DNA of 64,000 nt from Bacillota bacterium (GCA_023436585.1 JAEZIN010000029.1:124001-188000), one strand, 5' to 3'. Shown: positions 1 to 8,533, counted from the first letter of the stretch. The notes: generated by a model from the sequence alone, not told the origin. Numbers and translations are program-made.

Positions 1-2
1 TG

Positions 3-1355
3 CAGTTCCGCAGCCGCCGTGAGGAGGAGGTCACCTATTCCGGACCGGGGCAAAAAGCCGGGGAAACCGCCCTGGTGAGGCTTCGGGAGGGCGTTGTGCC
101 GCAGGTGGGCGACCAGATGGCGCGCCTTGCCGACGCGGAGCAGTTGATGCAGGCGATGCTGTACAGGGCGCCGCATATCCTGGTGGATGCCATACTGAAA
201 GCGGATGTTGGGGAAGAAGCCGTATTGACCGTCACAGACGGCGAAACGACGGCCCAGGTGACGGGGGAGGCGGTGGCCGCGGCCCAGTCCAAGCCCCTGA
301 CGGAGGAAAACGCCAGGCGGGCCCTGAACAAAACAGGCGATACGCCCTTTGTGCTGAACGGCCTCCGCTTGATAGGTCAGGGCGGTTTTCTGCCCGTGTC
401 GGCCATCAATGCCCTGCGCAGGGAAGCGTTGGATGACCTGTACGAAAAGCGGGCCGCCAGCTTCAACAAGCGCGTTATGGATTTTCTTCCCCTTGCGGAG
501 ATGGCTTTTCCCGAACAAACGCCTGCTGCGCCGGGGCTGCTGGTTCAAAGTGCCGACGCCTCCCTGGGACAAAAATTTCTCGATGCCGGGGCGGATGCCT
601 TTTTGTATGCGCCGGAAATGTATACCGAATCTGCGCTTGAGGCTGCTGCCGCCCAATTGCCTAAGGGAACATGGTTGGTGCTGCCCATTCAATCCAGGGC
701 CGATACGCTGGAATTCCTGAAGGACTGGGCCAATGACCATCGGGAGCTGCTTTCCGGTGTGGTGCTGGGCAGCATCGGCCAGGCCGGCGCGGGCTTTACA
801 CTGCCCATGGCGGCGGGAGAAGGCGTACCGGTGATGAACGGAAGGTCCGCTGCGGAGCTTTTACGGCTGGGGATTAGTTGGCAGACGTTATCGCCGGAAT
901 TGAACGAAAAGGAAATGCAGAAGCTGCCCCTGAGTAATCTCCCCCTGGTGCTGCCGGTATATGGGCGCACCAGGCTGATGACACTGAACCACTGCCCGGC
1001 CCGCACCGCCCTTGGGCTTCACGCCGGCCATGAAAGCTGCCGCATGTGCGAGCAGGGCTCAAATGACAGCCTGCGGGGAAAGCGCTTCGCCGACGGGCTG
1101 GAGCATGAGTTCCCCCTTTTGCGGACCCGGCTGCCGGAAGGCTGCATCATCCATTTGTACAACACCCTGCCCCTGAACCTTTCCGCCCACTTAGGCAAGC
1201 TGCGGGGAATCGGCTGGCTTGTGACCTTCACTACGGAAACGGTTCAAGAGCAGCTGGATATCACCGCTTGCTTCGCCGCGCTGCGCAAAGGCGAGCCCTG
1301 CGAAACCCAGCTCCCCGCCGGCACCGCCGGGCATTTCCGCCGGGGTGTGGAGTAA
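3..1355 (+). CDS. U32 family peptidase, C-terminal part (start outside window)
   Basis: The frame is open from base 3 with no stop, so the gene begins upstream of the window and only about 450 C-terminal residues are visible. The last 200 residues resemble the second U32 domain of the long collagenase-like peptidases: a VYGRTRLMTLNHCP stretch, further cysteines in CRMCEQ, and a C-terminal FTTET segment, which match the spaced-cysteine pattern of U32 proteins. The middle part, with ASFNKR, resembles the DUF3656 insert of the long form. U32 proteins are known as proteases or as tRNA/ubiquinone hydroxylation factors, so the substrate here cannot be named. The gene ends 50 bases before a MITE-like repeat. 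Family assignment is fairly firm; function is not. Confidence 0.8.
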   Translation, partial: QFRSRREEEVTYSGPGQKAGETALVRLREGVVPQVGDQMARLADAEQLMQAMLYRAPHILVDAILKADVGEEAVLTVTDGETTAQVTGEAVAAAQSKPLTEENARRALNKTGDTPFVLNGLRLIGQGGFLPVSAINALRREALDDLYEKRAASFNKRVMDFLPLAEMAFPEQTPAAPGLLVQSADASLGQKFLDAGADAFLYAPEMYTESALEAAAAQLPKGTWLVLPIQSRADTLEFLKDWANDHRELLSGVVLGSIGQAGAGFTLPMAAGEGVPVMNGRSAAELLRLGISWQTLSPELNEKEMQKLPLSNLPLVLPVYGRTRLMTLNHCPARTALGLHAGHESCRMCEQGSNDSLRGKRFADGLEHEFPLLRTRLPEGCIIHLYNTLPLNLSAHLGKLRGIGWLVTFTTETVQEQLDITACFAALRKGEPCETQLPAGTAGHFRRGVE

Positions 1356-1404
1356 CCTGGACGCTGCCACCTGATTTCGGAAGAGAAGCCAATAAACAAA
1401 CAAT

Positions 1405-1592
1405 GCCGTAGGGGCGATTTGTAAGTGCCCATCTGTCTCAATCGGCGCATTGCTCACTGCCGTTCGCACTGCTTGTTTCGCCAGCCTCCTCCGCCTCGCT
1501 TCATCCGCCACAGGCGGCGCTTCGGCTTCGGAGCCCGCCAAGTGACATGTTTTTACCGCAACGTGCGGGCGATTACAAATCGCCCCTACGGC
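1405..1592. mobile_element. MITE-like element with 20-bp perfect terminal inverted repeats
   Basis: Bases 1405-1424 (GCCGTAGGGGCGATTTGTAA) are the exact reverse complement of 1573-1592, which makes a 188-bp unit with no gene inside. The right end also contains a compact palindrome, GGGCGATT-aca-AATCGCCC, at 1567-1585. The core (1433-1513, read on the minus strand) is similar to 4090-4172 on the plus strand. No target-site duplication is obvious. It occupies most of the 326-base gap between the U32 peptidase and mutS2. Confidence 0.7.
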
Positions 1593-1681
1593 GCTCAGGC
1601 AAAGATGTACCGGATAACCAAGAAATTACTGTTCCCGCCAGCGGAACGATAATACTATCGCCAATATTGAGGATGAAACAT

Positions 1682-4039
1682 ATGACCGAGCGCACCCTGC
1701 GTGTCCTGGAATTCACAAAAATCCGCGAGCAGCTCTCCTTGCTGGCGCTGACGCCCATGGGGGCTCAGCTTTGCCGCGATTTAATTCCCTCCGCCAACCC
1801 GGCGGAAATTTCGCAATGGCAGCAGGAGACCGAGGAGGCCCAGGTGATACTGACCTATCTGGGCGGCAATCCCCTCATTCCCTTCGAGGACATCACATCC
1901 TATTTGACCCTGGCGGATAAGGGTGCCACCTTGTCCCCCAAGTCCCTGCTGCATATCGCCGATTGCCTGCGCGCGGCCAGGTCGGCGCGGTCCTCCCTGG
2001 TCACGGAGCGGGAGAACACGCCCCTCATCACCGGCCAGGCATCCGGAATCACCGTTTTGTCGCACCTGGAGCGTGAGATCACCGAAGCCATCATTAGTGA
2101 GGAGGAGATCGCCGACGGCGCCAGCGCGGAGTTATCCGGCATCCGACGCCACATCCGCGTCTGTAATGACAAGGTGCGGGAAAAGCTCAACAGCATGCTC
2201 CACAGCGCTGCCTTCCAAAAATACCTGCAGGACCCCATTATCACCGTGCGCAACGACCGGTACGTGCTGCCTGTAAAGCTGGAATACCGCTCCAGCGTCC
2301 CCGGCCTGGTTCACGACCAGTCCTCCAGCGGGGCCACCATCTTTGTGGAGCCCATGGCGGTGGTGGAGATCAACAATGAGATCAAGCAGTGGATCGCCAA
2401 GGAAAAGCAGGAGATTGAGCGCATCCTGATGGCACTGTCCGCCGCGGTGGCCCCGTACGCCAAGGTACTTCTGGATAACATAAGCATCCTGAGCCGGCTG
2501 GATTTCGTGTTTGCCAAAGGCGCGCTGGCCAGGGAGATGCGCGCCTGTGCGCCCAAACTCAACCAGCGCGGCTTTGTAAAGATCTTAAGGGGCCGCCACC
2601 CTTTGATCGATCCCCAAAAAGTAGTGCCCATGAACCTGTGGATGGGCGAGGAGTTCACCGCCCTGGTGGTCACCGGCCCCAACACCGGCGGCAAGACCGT
2701 GACCCTCAAAACCGTCGGCCTGTTCGCCCTGATGGCGCAGGCCGGGCTGCACCTGCCAGCGGACCTTGGCACGGAGCTTTCCATCTTTCACAATGTGCAT
2801 GCCGACATCGGCGATGAGCAGAGCATAGAGCAGAGCCTGTCCACCTTCTCCTCCCACATGACCAACATCGTGGCCATCGTGCGCGGGGTGACGCCCAAGG
2901 ACCTGGTGCTCTTTGATGAGCTGGGCGCCGGCACCGATCCCACCGAAGGCGCGGCGCTGGCCCAGAGCATCCTTTCCCATCTGCTGAAGGAAAAGGTGCG
3001 CACCCTGGCCACCACCCACTACAGCGAGCTGAAGGCATTCGCCCTGTCCACCCAGGGTGTAGAGAACGCCAGCGTGGAATTTGACGTGGAGACGCTGCGG
3101 CCCACCTACCGCCTGTCCATCGGTGTGCCGGGTAAGAGCAACGCCTTTGAAATCTCCCGCAAGCTGGGCCTGCCCGAAGCGCTTATCAACGACGCCAAGG
3201 AACTGTTAAGCCACGATGCCATCCGCTTTGAGGATGTTATCGCCAACGCCGAATACCACCGGCAGGTGGCGGAAAAGGAGCGTAAGCTGACCGAGGAGGC
3301 CCACCAGGAGACGGTGCGGCTTCGGGACGAGGCCGAAAAGCTGCGCCGGGAGATGGAAGAAAAGCGGGAGACCGCCATGCGCAAGGCCAAGGACGACGCC
3401 AAGCGCGTGATGGAAAACGCCCGCCGCGAATCCGAAGCCATATTGAGCGAGCTCAAGCGCCTGAAAAAGGAAGGCGCCATGACTCCCGAGCATCAGGTGA
3501 ACCAGCTTCGCAAGCGCATGCAGGACGGCATCGAATCATTAAGCGAAGGGCTTTCCACGCCCTCCTTCCGCGTCACCGAGCCGCCAAGGGACCTGCGCGT
3601 CGGCGATGAGGTGGAGATTGTCCATCTCAATACCAAGGGCACGGTTCTTTCCAAGCCCGACGACAAGGGCGAGGTGCAGCTCCAGGCCGGTATCATGAAG
3701 CTGAAGGCGCATATAAGCCAGCTCCGCCTTGTGAAGGAGCCCCCCAAGAAGCAGTCTGTCCGCATTCACACACAAACCAGTGCCGCCATACGGACCGTGC
3801 CCATGGAGCTTGATATCAGGGGCAAAGCCACCGATGAGGCGATTCCCGAGGTGGATCAGTACCTAGACGAGGCCGTGCTGGCTTCCTTGGGCGAGGTGTC
3901 CATCATCCACGGCAAGGGCACCGGCGTGCTCCGCGCCAGCATCCAGCAGCACCTGCGCCGCCATCCCCACGTAAAATCCTTCCGCCTGGGCGTGTTTGGG
4001 GAAGGCGAGAGCGGGGTCACAGTAGTAACGTTAAAATAG
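1682..4039 (+). CDS. mutS2: Endonuclease MutS2
   Basis: MutS2 acts on branched DNA to suppress recombination, and its relatives also act on collided ribosomes. The protein is 785 residues, the usual family length. Visible features are the MutS core, a Walker A GPNTGGKT near residue 332, the FDELGAGTDPTEG Walker B and D-loop region, a long charged coiled coil around residues 510-620, and a C-terminal Smr nuclease domain (last about 75 residues) starting LDIRG and containing HGKGTGVL. The start at 1682 is chosen because GAGG at 1669-1672 gives a 9-base spacing; an in-frame ATG at 1673 directly abuts it. The frame is open upstream into the MITE-like element, which is not coding. No defect is seen. 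Confidence 0.96.
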   Translation: MTERTLRVLEFTKIREQLSLLALTPMGAQLCRDLIPSANPAEISQWQQETEEAQVILTYLGGNPLIPFEDITSYLTLADKGATLSPKSLLHIADCLRAARSARSSLVTERENTPLITGQASGITVLSHLEREITEAIISEEEIADGASAELSGIRRHIRVCNDKVREKLNSMLHSAAFQKYLQDPIITVRNDRYVLPVKLEYRSSVPGLVHDQSSSGATIFVEPMAVVEINNEIKQWIAKEKQEIERILMALSAAVAPYAKVLLDNISILSRLDFVFAKGALAREMRACAPKLNQRGFVKILRGRHPLIDPQKVVPMNLWMGEEFTALVVTGPNTGGKTVTLKTVGLFALMAQAGLHLPADLGTELSIFHNVHADIGDEQSIEQSLSTFSSHMTNIVAIVRGVTPKDLVLFDELGAGTDPTEGAALAQSILSHLLKEKVRTLATTHYSELKAFALSTQGVENASVEFDVETLRPTYRLSIGVPGKSNAFEISRKLGLPEALINDAKELLSHDAIRFEDVIANAEYHRQVAEKERKLTEEAHQETVRLRDEAEKLRREMEEKRETAMRKAKDDAKRVMENARRESEAILSELKRLKKEGAMTPEHQVNQLRKRMQDGIESLSEGLSTPSFRVTEPPRDLRVGDEVEIVHLNTKGTVLSKPDDKGEVQLQAGIMKLKAHISQLRLVKEPPKKQSVRIHTQTSAAIRTVPMELDIRGKATDEAIPEVDQYLDEAVLASLGEVSIIHGKGTGVLRASIQQHLRRHPHVKSFRLGVFGEGESGVTVVTLK

Positions 4040-4089
4040 GATTCGAGCAAATTTGCGGGGTGAAACGGGTTCCGGAGCTCTGCTCCCGA

Positions 4090-4172
4090 CTGTGGCGGAT
4101 ATGAGCGGAGTGGAGGAAGCTGGCGAAACAAGCGTTGGAAGCGGTAGCGAACCAACGCGACGATTGAGCCAG
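4090..4172 (+). repeat. Diverged copy of the core of the 1405-1592 element
   Basis: The stretch from CTGTGGCGGAT through CTGGCGAAACAAGC to GATTGAGCCAG aligns with the reverse complement of 1433-1513 over about 80 bases, with roughly three quarters of bases identical by eye. The terminal inverted repeats of the first copy are absent here. Both copies flank mutS2, in opposite orientation. Confidence 0.6.
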
Positions 4173-4375
4173 CCGGGGTAGCCGCAGCGCCCTCGTTTGA
4201 AATCGTATCGTCCGGCTTTGCCGGACGGGCGGGATTTGCGAAGCAAATATACATTGCGCGATTTCCTGGCCGCATGGCCTGCACGGCCGAAGCTTGCGAG
4301 GACGGCGTGTCATACAAGGAAATCGTGAAAACTCGATAAAAGGGCAAAGTCCTTTTATCGAAAGGAGCGAACGTC
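4173..4375 (+). other. Intergenic region with hairpins before the two-component operon
   Basis: No gene is seen here. It holds short palindromes: CGTCCGG/CCGGACG near 4208-4227, ATTTGC-gaa-GCAAAT near 4234-4249, and a 10-bp stem CGATAAAAGG (4334-4343) / CCTTTTATCG (4351-4360). The last abuts the ribosome binding site AAGGAG of the response regulator gene. It could end mutS2 transcription or occlude that binding site; it has no T tract, so neither role is certain. Confidence 0.4.
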
Positions 4376-5071
4376 ATGAAGGACAAGCCCATGATCCTCC
4401 TGGTGGACGATGATCCCAACATCAGCCAACTGATCCGGCTTTACCTGGAAAAAGAAGGATTTGAGGTGCAAAGCGCCGTCCGCGGTGATGAGGGCCTGGC
4501 CGCCTTCCGCCGCAGACCGCCCAATCTTTTATTGCTGGATATCATGCTTCCCGGCATGGATGGCTGGCAGGTTTGCCGCGCCGTGCGCCAGTTCAGCGCC
4601 ATCCCCATCATCATGCTTACCGCCAAGGATGAAACCTTTGACAAAGTGCTGGGGCTGGAACTGGGGGCGGATGATTATTTGACCAAACCCTTTGAGCCCA
4701 AGGAGCTGGTGGCCAGGATCAAGGCGGTGCTTCGCCGCACCCAGCCGGGCGCCGCGGAAGAAAAGGGGGATGCGATCTCCTTTCCCAACCTGACGGTGAG
4801 CCTGAGCCAATACGAGGTGCACTACCAGGGCAGGCTTGTGGAAATGCCGCCCAAGGAGCTGGAGGTACTGTACTTCCTGGCCTCCAACGCCAACCTTGTT
4901 TTCACCAGGGACCAGCTGCTGGAAAAGGTATGGGGGTACGACTTTTTCGGCGACAGCCGCACGGTGGATGTGCACATCAAGAGGGTCCGGGAAAAGCTGC
5001 CCGGCTGTGAGGAGTTCGGCTGGCAAATACGCACCGTGTGGGGCGTCGGGTACAAGTTTGAAGTAAAGTAG
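4376..5071 (+). CDS. OmpR/PhoB-family response regulator
   Basis: This is a 231-residue cytoplasmic transcription factor. The receiver domain (residues 1-120) has the acidic pocket DDD near residues 11-13, the phosphoacceptor Asp55 in LLLLDIMLPGMDGW, and the conserved lysine in MLTAKDE. The C-terminal winged-helix DNA-binding domain (about 135-230) has the usual RDQLLEKVWGYDFFGDSRTVDVHIKRVREKL pattern (shown in part). The partner kinase begins 23 bases after the stop, so they form one operon. It resembles PhoP/WalR-type regulators, but the signal and target genes cannot be read from the sequence. AAGGAG lies 8 bases before the ATG. Confidence 0.95.
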   Translation: MKDKPMILLVDDDPNISQLIRLYLEKEGFEVQSAVRGDEGLAAFRRRPPNLLLLDIMLPGMDGWQVCRAVRQFSAIPIIMLTAKDETFDKVLGLELGADDYLTKPFEPKELVARIKAVLRRTQPGAAEEKGDAISFPNLTVSLSQYEVHYQGRLVEMPPKELEVLYFLASNANLVFTRDQLLEKVWGYDFFGDSRTVDVHIKRVREKLPGCEEFGWQIRTVWGVGYKFEVK

Positions 5072-5094
5072 TTCCGCATTGTTGGGAGGCGTCC

Positions 5095-6588
5095 ATGTTC
5101 CGCAGCATGTTTGCCCGGCTGTTTTCCGTGTTCCTGGGGCTTTTATTGATGCTCATTACCGTATGGGCATCGCTTTCCTATGTCACCATCCGCAATGACA
5201 GGATCAATGCCCGCATGGAGGAGCTGAAAAGCCAGGCCAGGGAAATTGCCTACCTGGCCGGCCAGATTGATATAGACGATTGGGACAGGTACTTCGGGCT
5301 CGAATCCTCCATTGACCAGTACATGCAATGGAAAGCAAGGAAGGTATACGACGAATTCGGCTCCTTCATCCTGGTGGTGGACCGGTACAGGAATGTTTTG
5401 CATAATCTGATAGCGACACTGCGGGATAATATTGATATCACGCAGACGTTAAGCGGCAGGGAGATCGCCGATGCCATGAGCAAGGTGCTCTCCGGCAAGG
5501 AAGTGCAGCTACGCACCTATGTGCCGGGCCTTGGCGGGCCGGTGTTTACCGTGGCTGTGCCCTGGCTGCAGGACGGGTCTGTGCTGGGGGCCGTATTTAT
5601 CCACACCAGCGCCCAGGTGGTGGAGGCGGAGTTCAAGAACCTCATCTGGCAGGTGCTGGCCGGGGCCGGAATCGCCGTACTGCTGGCTGTGATAAGCGTG
5701 TACCTCATCGCCAAGCAGCTGACGCACCCGTTAAAGGGGATGTCCCTGGCGGCCAAGGAAATGTCCAGGGGCAAGTTCAATGTAAGGGCGGAAGAGGAAG
5801 GCGTGCTGGAAATACGGGAGCTGGCCTCCTCCTTCAACTCCATGGCCGGGCAGCTAAAGCGTACGGAGGATTCGCGCAGGGAGTTTGTGGCCAATGTCTC
5901 CCACGAGCTGCGCTCCCCCATGACCAGTATCCAGGGCTTTGTGGAAGGGATGCAGGATGGCACCATTCCCCCGGAGGAGCATCAAAAGTATCTGAAAATC
6001 GTGGGGGACGAGGCCAAGCGCCTTACCAAGCTCATTGCGGACCTGCTGGACTTAAGCCGCATGGAACAGGGGGAGGCCAAACCCAATTACCAGGATTTTG
6101 ACATCAACGAAATGATTCGCCGGGCGCTGATCCGGCGGATGACGGATATAGACCATAAACAGTTGGAAGTGGCTGTTGATTTTCAGCAGGAACAGTGCTA
6201 TTGTTGGGGGGACAGTGACCGCATAGAGCAGGTGGTGGTGAACCTTCTGGACAACGCGCTGAAGTTCACCCCCGAAAAGGGCAAAATCGCCTGGCGGACA
6301 CGCCTTGAAGGCAGGCTGGTTTCTATTTCCCTGGCCGACAACGGCCCGGGCATCCTGCCCCAGGATCAGCCCCATATATTTGAACGGTTTTACAAGGCGG
6401 ACAAGGCCCATACCGCGGGAAAAGGTACGGGGCTGGGCCTGAGTATCTGCCGGCGAATTCTTAACGCCCACGGGCAAGCCATCCGCCTTTTGCCCACGGA
6501 AAGGGGAGCCGCCTTCGAATTCACCTTGGAGAAGGGGAAGGACAAGGCCGGCCGGGATAAGCCGGAACAGGAGGAGGAAACCCCATGA
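5095..6588 (+). CDS. Membrane sensor histidine kinase
   Basis: This is a 497-residue partner of the preceding response regulator. Predicted order: membrane helix (about 8-30), outside sensor domain (about 31-185), second helix (about 186-207), HAMP linker (about 208-260), HisKA dimerisation domain with phosphoacceptor His270 in NVSHELRSPM, and HATPase domain with NLLDNALKF (N box), DNGPG (G1) and GTGLGLSI (G2). All kinase motifs are intact. The stop overlaps the chorismate mutase start by four bases (ATGA), so the kinase and aromatic genes are translationally coupled. The sensor domain gives no recognisable ligand signature. Confidence 0.94.
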   Translation: MFRSMFARLFSVFLGLLLMLITVWASLSYVTIRNDRINARMEELKSQAREIAYLAGQIDIDDWDRYFGLESSIDQYMQWKARKVYDEFGSFILVVDRYRNVLHNLIATLRDNIDITQTLSGREIADAMSKVLSGKEVQLRTYVPGLGGPVFTVAVPWLQDGSVLGAVFIHTSAQVVEAEFKNLIWQVLAGAGIAVLLAVISVYLIAKQLTHPLKGMSLAAKEMSRGKFNVRAEEEGVLEIRELASSFNSMAGQLKRTEDSRREFVANVSHELRSPMTSIQGFVEGMQDGTIPPEEHQKYLKIVGDEAKRLTKLIADLLDLSRMEQGEAKPNYQDFDINEMIRRALIRRMTDIDHKQLEVAVDFQQEQCYCWGDSDRIEQVVVNLLDNALKFTPEKGKIAWRTRLEGRLVSISLADNGPGILPQDQPHIFERFYKADKAHTAGKGTGLGLSICRRILNAHGQAIRLLPTERGAAFEFTLEKGKDKAGRDKPEQEEETP

Positions 6589-6872
6589 GCGGGGATATTG
6601 CCGCGCTTAGGCGGGAGCTTAACGAAATCGACCGGGAACTGGTTACGCTGTTCGAGCGGCGCATGGAGGTAAGCCGCCGGGTGGCGGAGTATAAGCGGGA
6701 AAACCATCTGCCCGTGCTGGACGCGGGCAGGGAGGAACAGGTATTGTCAAGCCGGGTGGAAATGCTCTTAGACAAGAGCCTGGAACAAAGCGTGAAAGCG
6801 CTCTTTACCGAGATTATGCGCTTGAGCCGCCTTTTGCAGGAGAGCATGCTGGATCGGGGTGACGAGCAATGA
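6585..6872 (+). CDS. Chorismate mutase (AroQ class)
   Basis: Chorismate mutase converts chorismate to prephenate, the first step to phenylalanine and tyrosine. The protein is 95 residues, the size of a free AroQ-type helical domain. The N-terminal helix has LRRELNEIDRELVTLFERR, matching the family pattern LR..I..ID..L..L...R, and continues to VAEYKRE and the DAGREEQV segment typical of the substrate-binding loop. It overlaps the kinase upstream and shikimate kinase downstream by ATGA junctions. This is the free single-domain form, not fused to prephenate dehydratase or DAHP synthase. Confidence 0.87.
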   Translation: MSGDIAALRRELNEIDRELVTLFERRMEVSRRVAEYKRENHLPVLDAGREEQVLSSRVEMLLDKSLEQSVKALFTEIMRLSRLLQESMLDRGDEQ

Positions 6873-7387
6873 TGGACCGCCATGTTTTCCTGATTGGGAT
6901 GCCCGGCAGCGGAAAAAGCAGCCTGGGCAAGCGCCTGGCGGGAAGGCTGGGCGTACCCTACGTGGATACGGACACCATGATCACCGAAATGACCGGCATG
7001 ACCGTGCAGCAGATTTTTGAGGGGCCGGGAGAGCAGGCCTTCCGCAATGCGGAAACCAATCTTTTGATGTATCTGGCGGACCAGAAGCCGTCCATCATAT
7101 CCACCGGCGGCGGCATGGTGATGCGGGAGGAAAACCGGCTTATCATGCGAAATCAGGGCGTTATTATCCTGATCGACAGGCCTTTGGAGGACATTCTTTC
7201 CGACATCAAGCTGGACCGCCGGCCCATGCTAGCCTTGAAAGGCAAGGATGAGGTGGCCCGGCTGTACGAGGCCCGGATTGACACGTACAGGAAGATCGCC
7301 GACGCCGCGCTGGACAACTCGCAAGGCTATACCAATGGCATCATGAACTTGGAAAAACTGGTGATCAAGATCATCGGCGATGTATAG
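6869..7387 (+). CDS. aroK: Shikimate kinase
   Basis: This enzyme phosphorylates shikimate with ATP in the common aromatic pathway. At 172 residues it is a normal family length. The P-loop GMPGSGKSS lies near residues 10-18. The DTD motif with the following glutamate and the F-R pair of the shikimate pocket, the STGGG loop near residue 80 and the lid region with DRRPML are all present. It is coupled by ATGA overlap to chorismate mutase. The other shikimate-pathway genes are not in the window. Confidence 0.93.
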   Translation: MMDRHVFLIGMPGSGKSSLGKRLAGRLGVPYVDTDTMITEMTGMTVQQIFEGPGEQAFRNAETNLLMYLADQKPSIISTGGGMVMREENRLIMRNQGVIILIDRPLEDILSDIKLDRRPMLALKGKDEVARLYEARIDTYRKIADAALDNSQGYTNGIMNLEKLVIKIIGDV

Positions 7388-7408
7388 GACTTATAACGGG
7401 AGGATACC

Positions 7409-7621
7409 ATGCTGCCAGACCTTGCAAGCATCAAACTGGGCGCACCGGCCCACAGGGCACTAAAAGCCGCAGGCATCGAAACCGTGGAGCAGCTGGCAAA
7501 GCATACGAAGGCCGAACTTTTGTCGCTTCACGGTTTCGGGCCCAAGGCCCTTGGGATACTGCAGGATGTGCTCAATAAGCATGGCCTGGCTTTTTGGGAG
7601 GAGCCTGAACTGAAACCATAG
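7409..7621 (+). CDS. Small helix-hairpin-helix protein resembling the RNA polymerase alpha C-terminal domain
   Basis: This 70-residue protein consists almost entirely of one domain with the pattern of alpha-CTD/HhH folds: APAHRALKAAGIETVEQLAKHT, then LLSLHGFGPKALGIL. The central HGFGPKAL resembles the RNFGKKSL loop of RNA polymerase alpha. It starts 21 bases after shikimate kinase with a GGGAGG binding site, so it is the likely last gene of the operon. It probably binds nucleic acid; the partner and role are unknown. Confidence 0.7.
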   Translation: MLPDLASIKLGAPAHRALKAAGIETVEQLAKHTKAELLSLHGFGPKALGILQDVLNKHGLAFWEEPELKP

Positions 7622-7632
7622 TGACGGTGGCT

Positions 7633-7992
7633 TCAGGCCATGGCCCTTGCGATGGCTGCCATGGCGTCTTCCAAATTGGCTTTGAAAAAGACCTGGCGGC
7701 CTTTGTTGCTCTCATAGATAAAATCCCGAAGGCTTTTGCTTGTATAGCCGCTGAAATCGCCGGTAACGGCGATTTTCATTTTGTAGTTGGTAAACTTTTG
7801 AAGGATTTCTCCCGCCAGGCCTGTCCGAAGGTCAAAAAAGTCCTCCGTCAGGCATTCCTTGGGCACAATGACGCCAACGCAGCCGTCGTACGAGGCCGCC
7901 GCCATATCATCCAGCGCATCCGAAACAGTTTGCCACTTTTCCTTTTCGGTGAGCACAGTCATCTTGAGCCCATTTTCGAACACGTAAATCAT
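7633..7992 (-). CDS. DUF4180 domain protein
   Basis: This 119-residue protein has the hallmarks of the DUF4180 family: a central FFDLRTGLAGEILQKF-type motif, then GDFSGYTSKSLRDFIYESN and a final acidic-plus-hydrophobic helix. No biochemical role is established for the family as far as I know. The start at 7992 overlaps the stop of the upstream HTH gene by ATGA, so the two are coupled. A longer reading starting at 8070 would lie inside the upstream gene and is not used. Confidence 0.75.
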   Translation of the reverse strand: MIYVFENGLKMTVLTEKEKWQTVSDALDDMAAASYDGCVGVIVPKECLTEDFFDLRTGLAGEILQKFTNYKMKIAVTGDFSGYTSKSLRDFIYESNKGRQVFFKANLEDAMAAIARAMA

Positions 7993-8447
7993 ACTGACCC
8001 CTGCCCTTCCGGGTCTGTCAGGGCAGTGATGCAGGACAGCATCGCTTCCATGAAGGGTATATTGCCCCACAGCATGATGCGGATCGTCCTGTCCTGCTCG
8101 AGATACTGGGCCGTAAGGGAGGATGCGCCGTATTCCGGGGGCTTGACGTTCATGATGGCGGTCAATGTGTTCATGATGCGGATGGCTTCCTCCCGCCCGA
8201 CAGCCTGTATATCCGCCACGGCGGATATTTTGACCTTCTCTCCCTGCGGGATGTCTGGGCCGGCAAGGCTTTCTTTTTTCTCCTGCGTTCCTTCCGCGAA
8301 AACGCTCAGGTCATGCCCGGTGATCCGCCAGCCTTTTCCTATCTTGTTGGCGCGCAGCTTTCCTTCCCGGATGTAGCGCTGCACCGTTTTTACATGCATT
8401 TTCAAAAGTTCTGCCGCCTGCTCCACTGTATAATACTTTTCTGGCAT
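7989..8447 (-). CDS. Excisionase-like HTH regulator with C-terminal sensor-like domain
   Basis: This 152-residue protein starts with a MerR/excisionase-type helix-turn-helix: YYTVEQAAELLKMHVKTVQRYIREGKL, KIGKGWRIT (residues 5-45, shown in part). Such domains usually bind a short inverted repeat. The C-terminal 85 residues form a separate domain with no motif I recognise. It is the first gene of a two-gene operon with the DUF4180 protein. A perfect 9-bp inverted repeat covers its promoter, which suggests self-regulation. Confidence 0.75.
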   Translation of the reverse strand: MPEKYYTVEQAAELLKMHVKTVQRYIREGKLRANKIGKGWRITGHDLSVFAEGTQEKKESLAGPDIPQGEKVKISAVADIQAVGREEAIRIMNTLTAIMNVKPPEYGASSLTAQYLEQDRTIRIMLWGNIPFMEAMLSCITALTDPEGQGSV

Positions 8448-8464
8448 AAAAAGCGCTCCTTACT

Positions 8465-8509
8465 ATTACTTACGTAAGACATTGTAAGTAATAATAAGGA
8501 GCATGTCAA
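8465..8509 (-). promoter_or_regulatory. Promoter and likely operator of the HTH/DUF4180 operon
   Basis: On the minus strand, TTGACA (8509-8504) and TACAAT (8486-8481) are separated by exactly 17 bases. A perfect inverted repeat ATTACTTAC (8465-8473) / GTAAGTAAT (8484-8492) covers the -10 and the start region. A third GTAAG at 8474-8478 lies inside. The placement fits repression by the HTH protein. Confidence 0.75.
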
Positions 8510-8533
8510 TAGAATATGAAGAGGAAAGGGATT

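Noticed and set aside
2311..3775. Long open frames on the minus strand across mutS2
   Set aside because: They mirror the codon periodicity of the GC-rich mutS2 gene, have no ribosome binding sites and no recognisable motifs.
8448..8510. GTAAG repeats as a phage attachment site, because the regulator is excisionase-like
   Set aside because: No integrase or phage gene is near, and the repeats fit an operator over the gene's own promoter.
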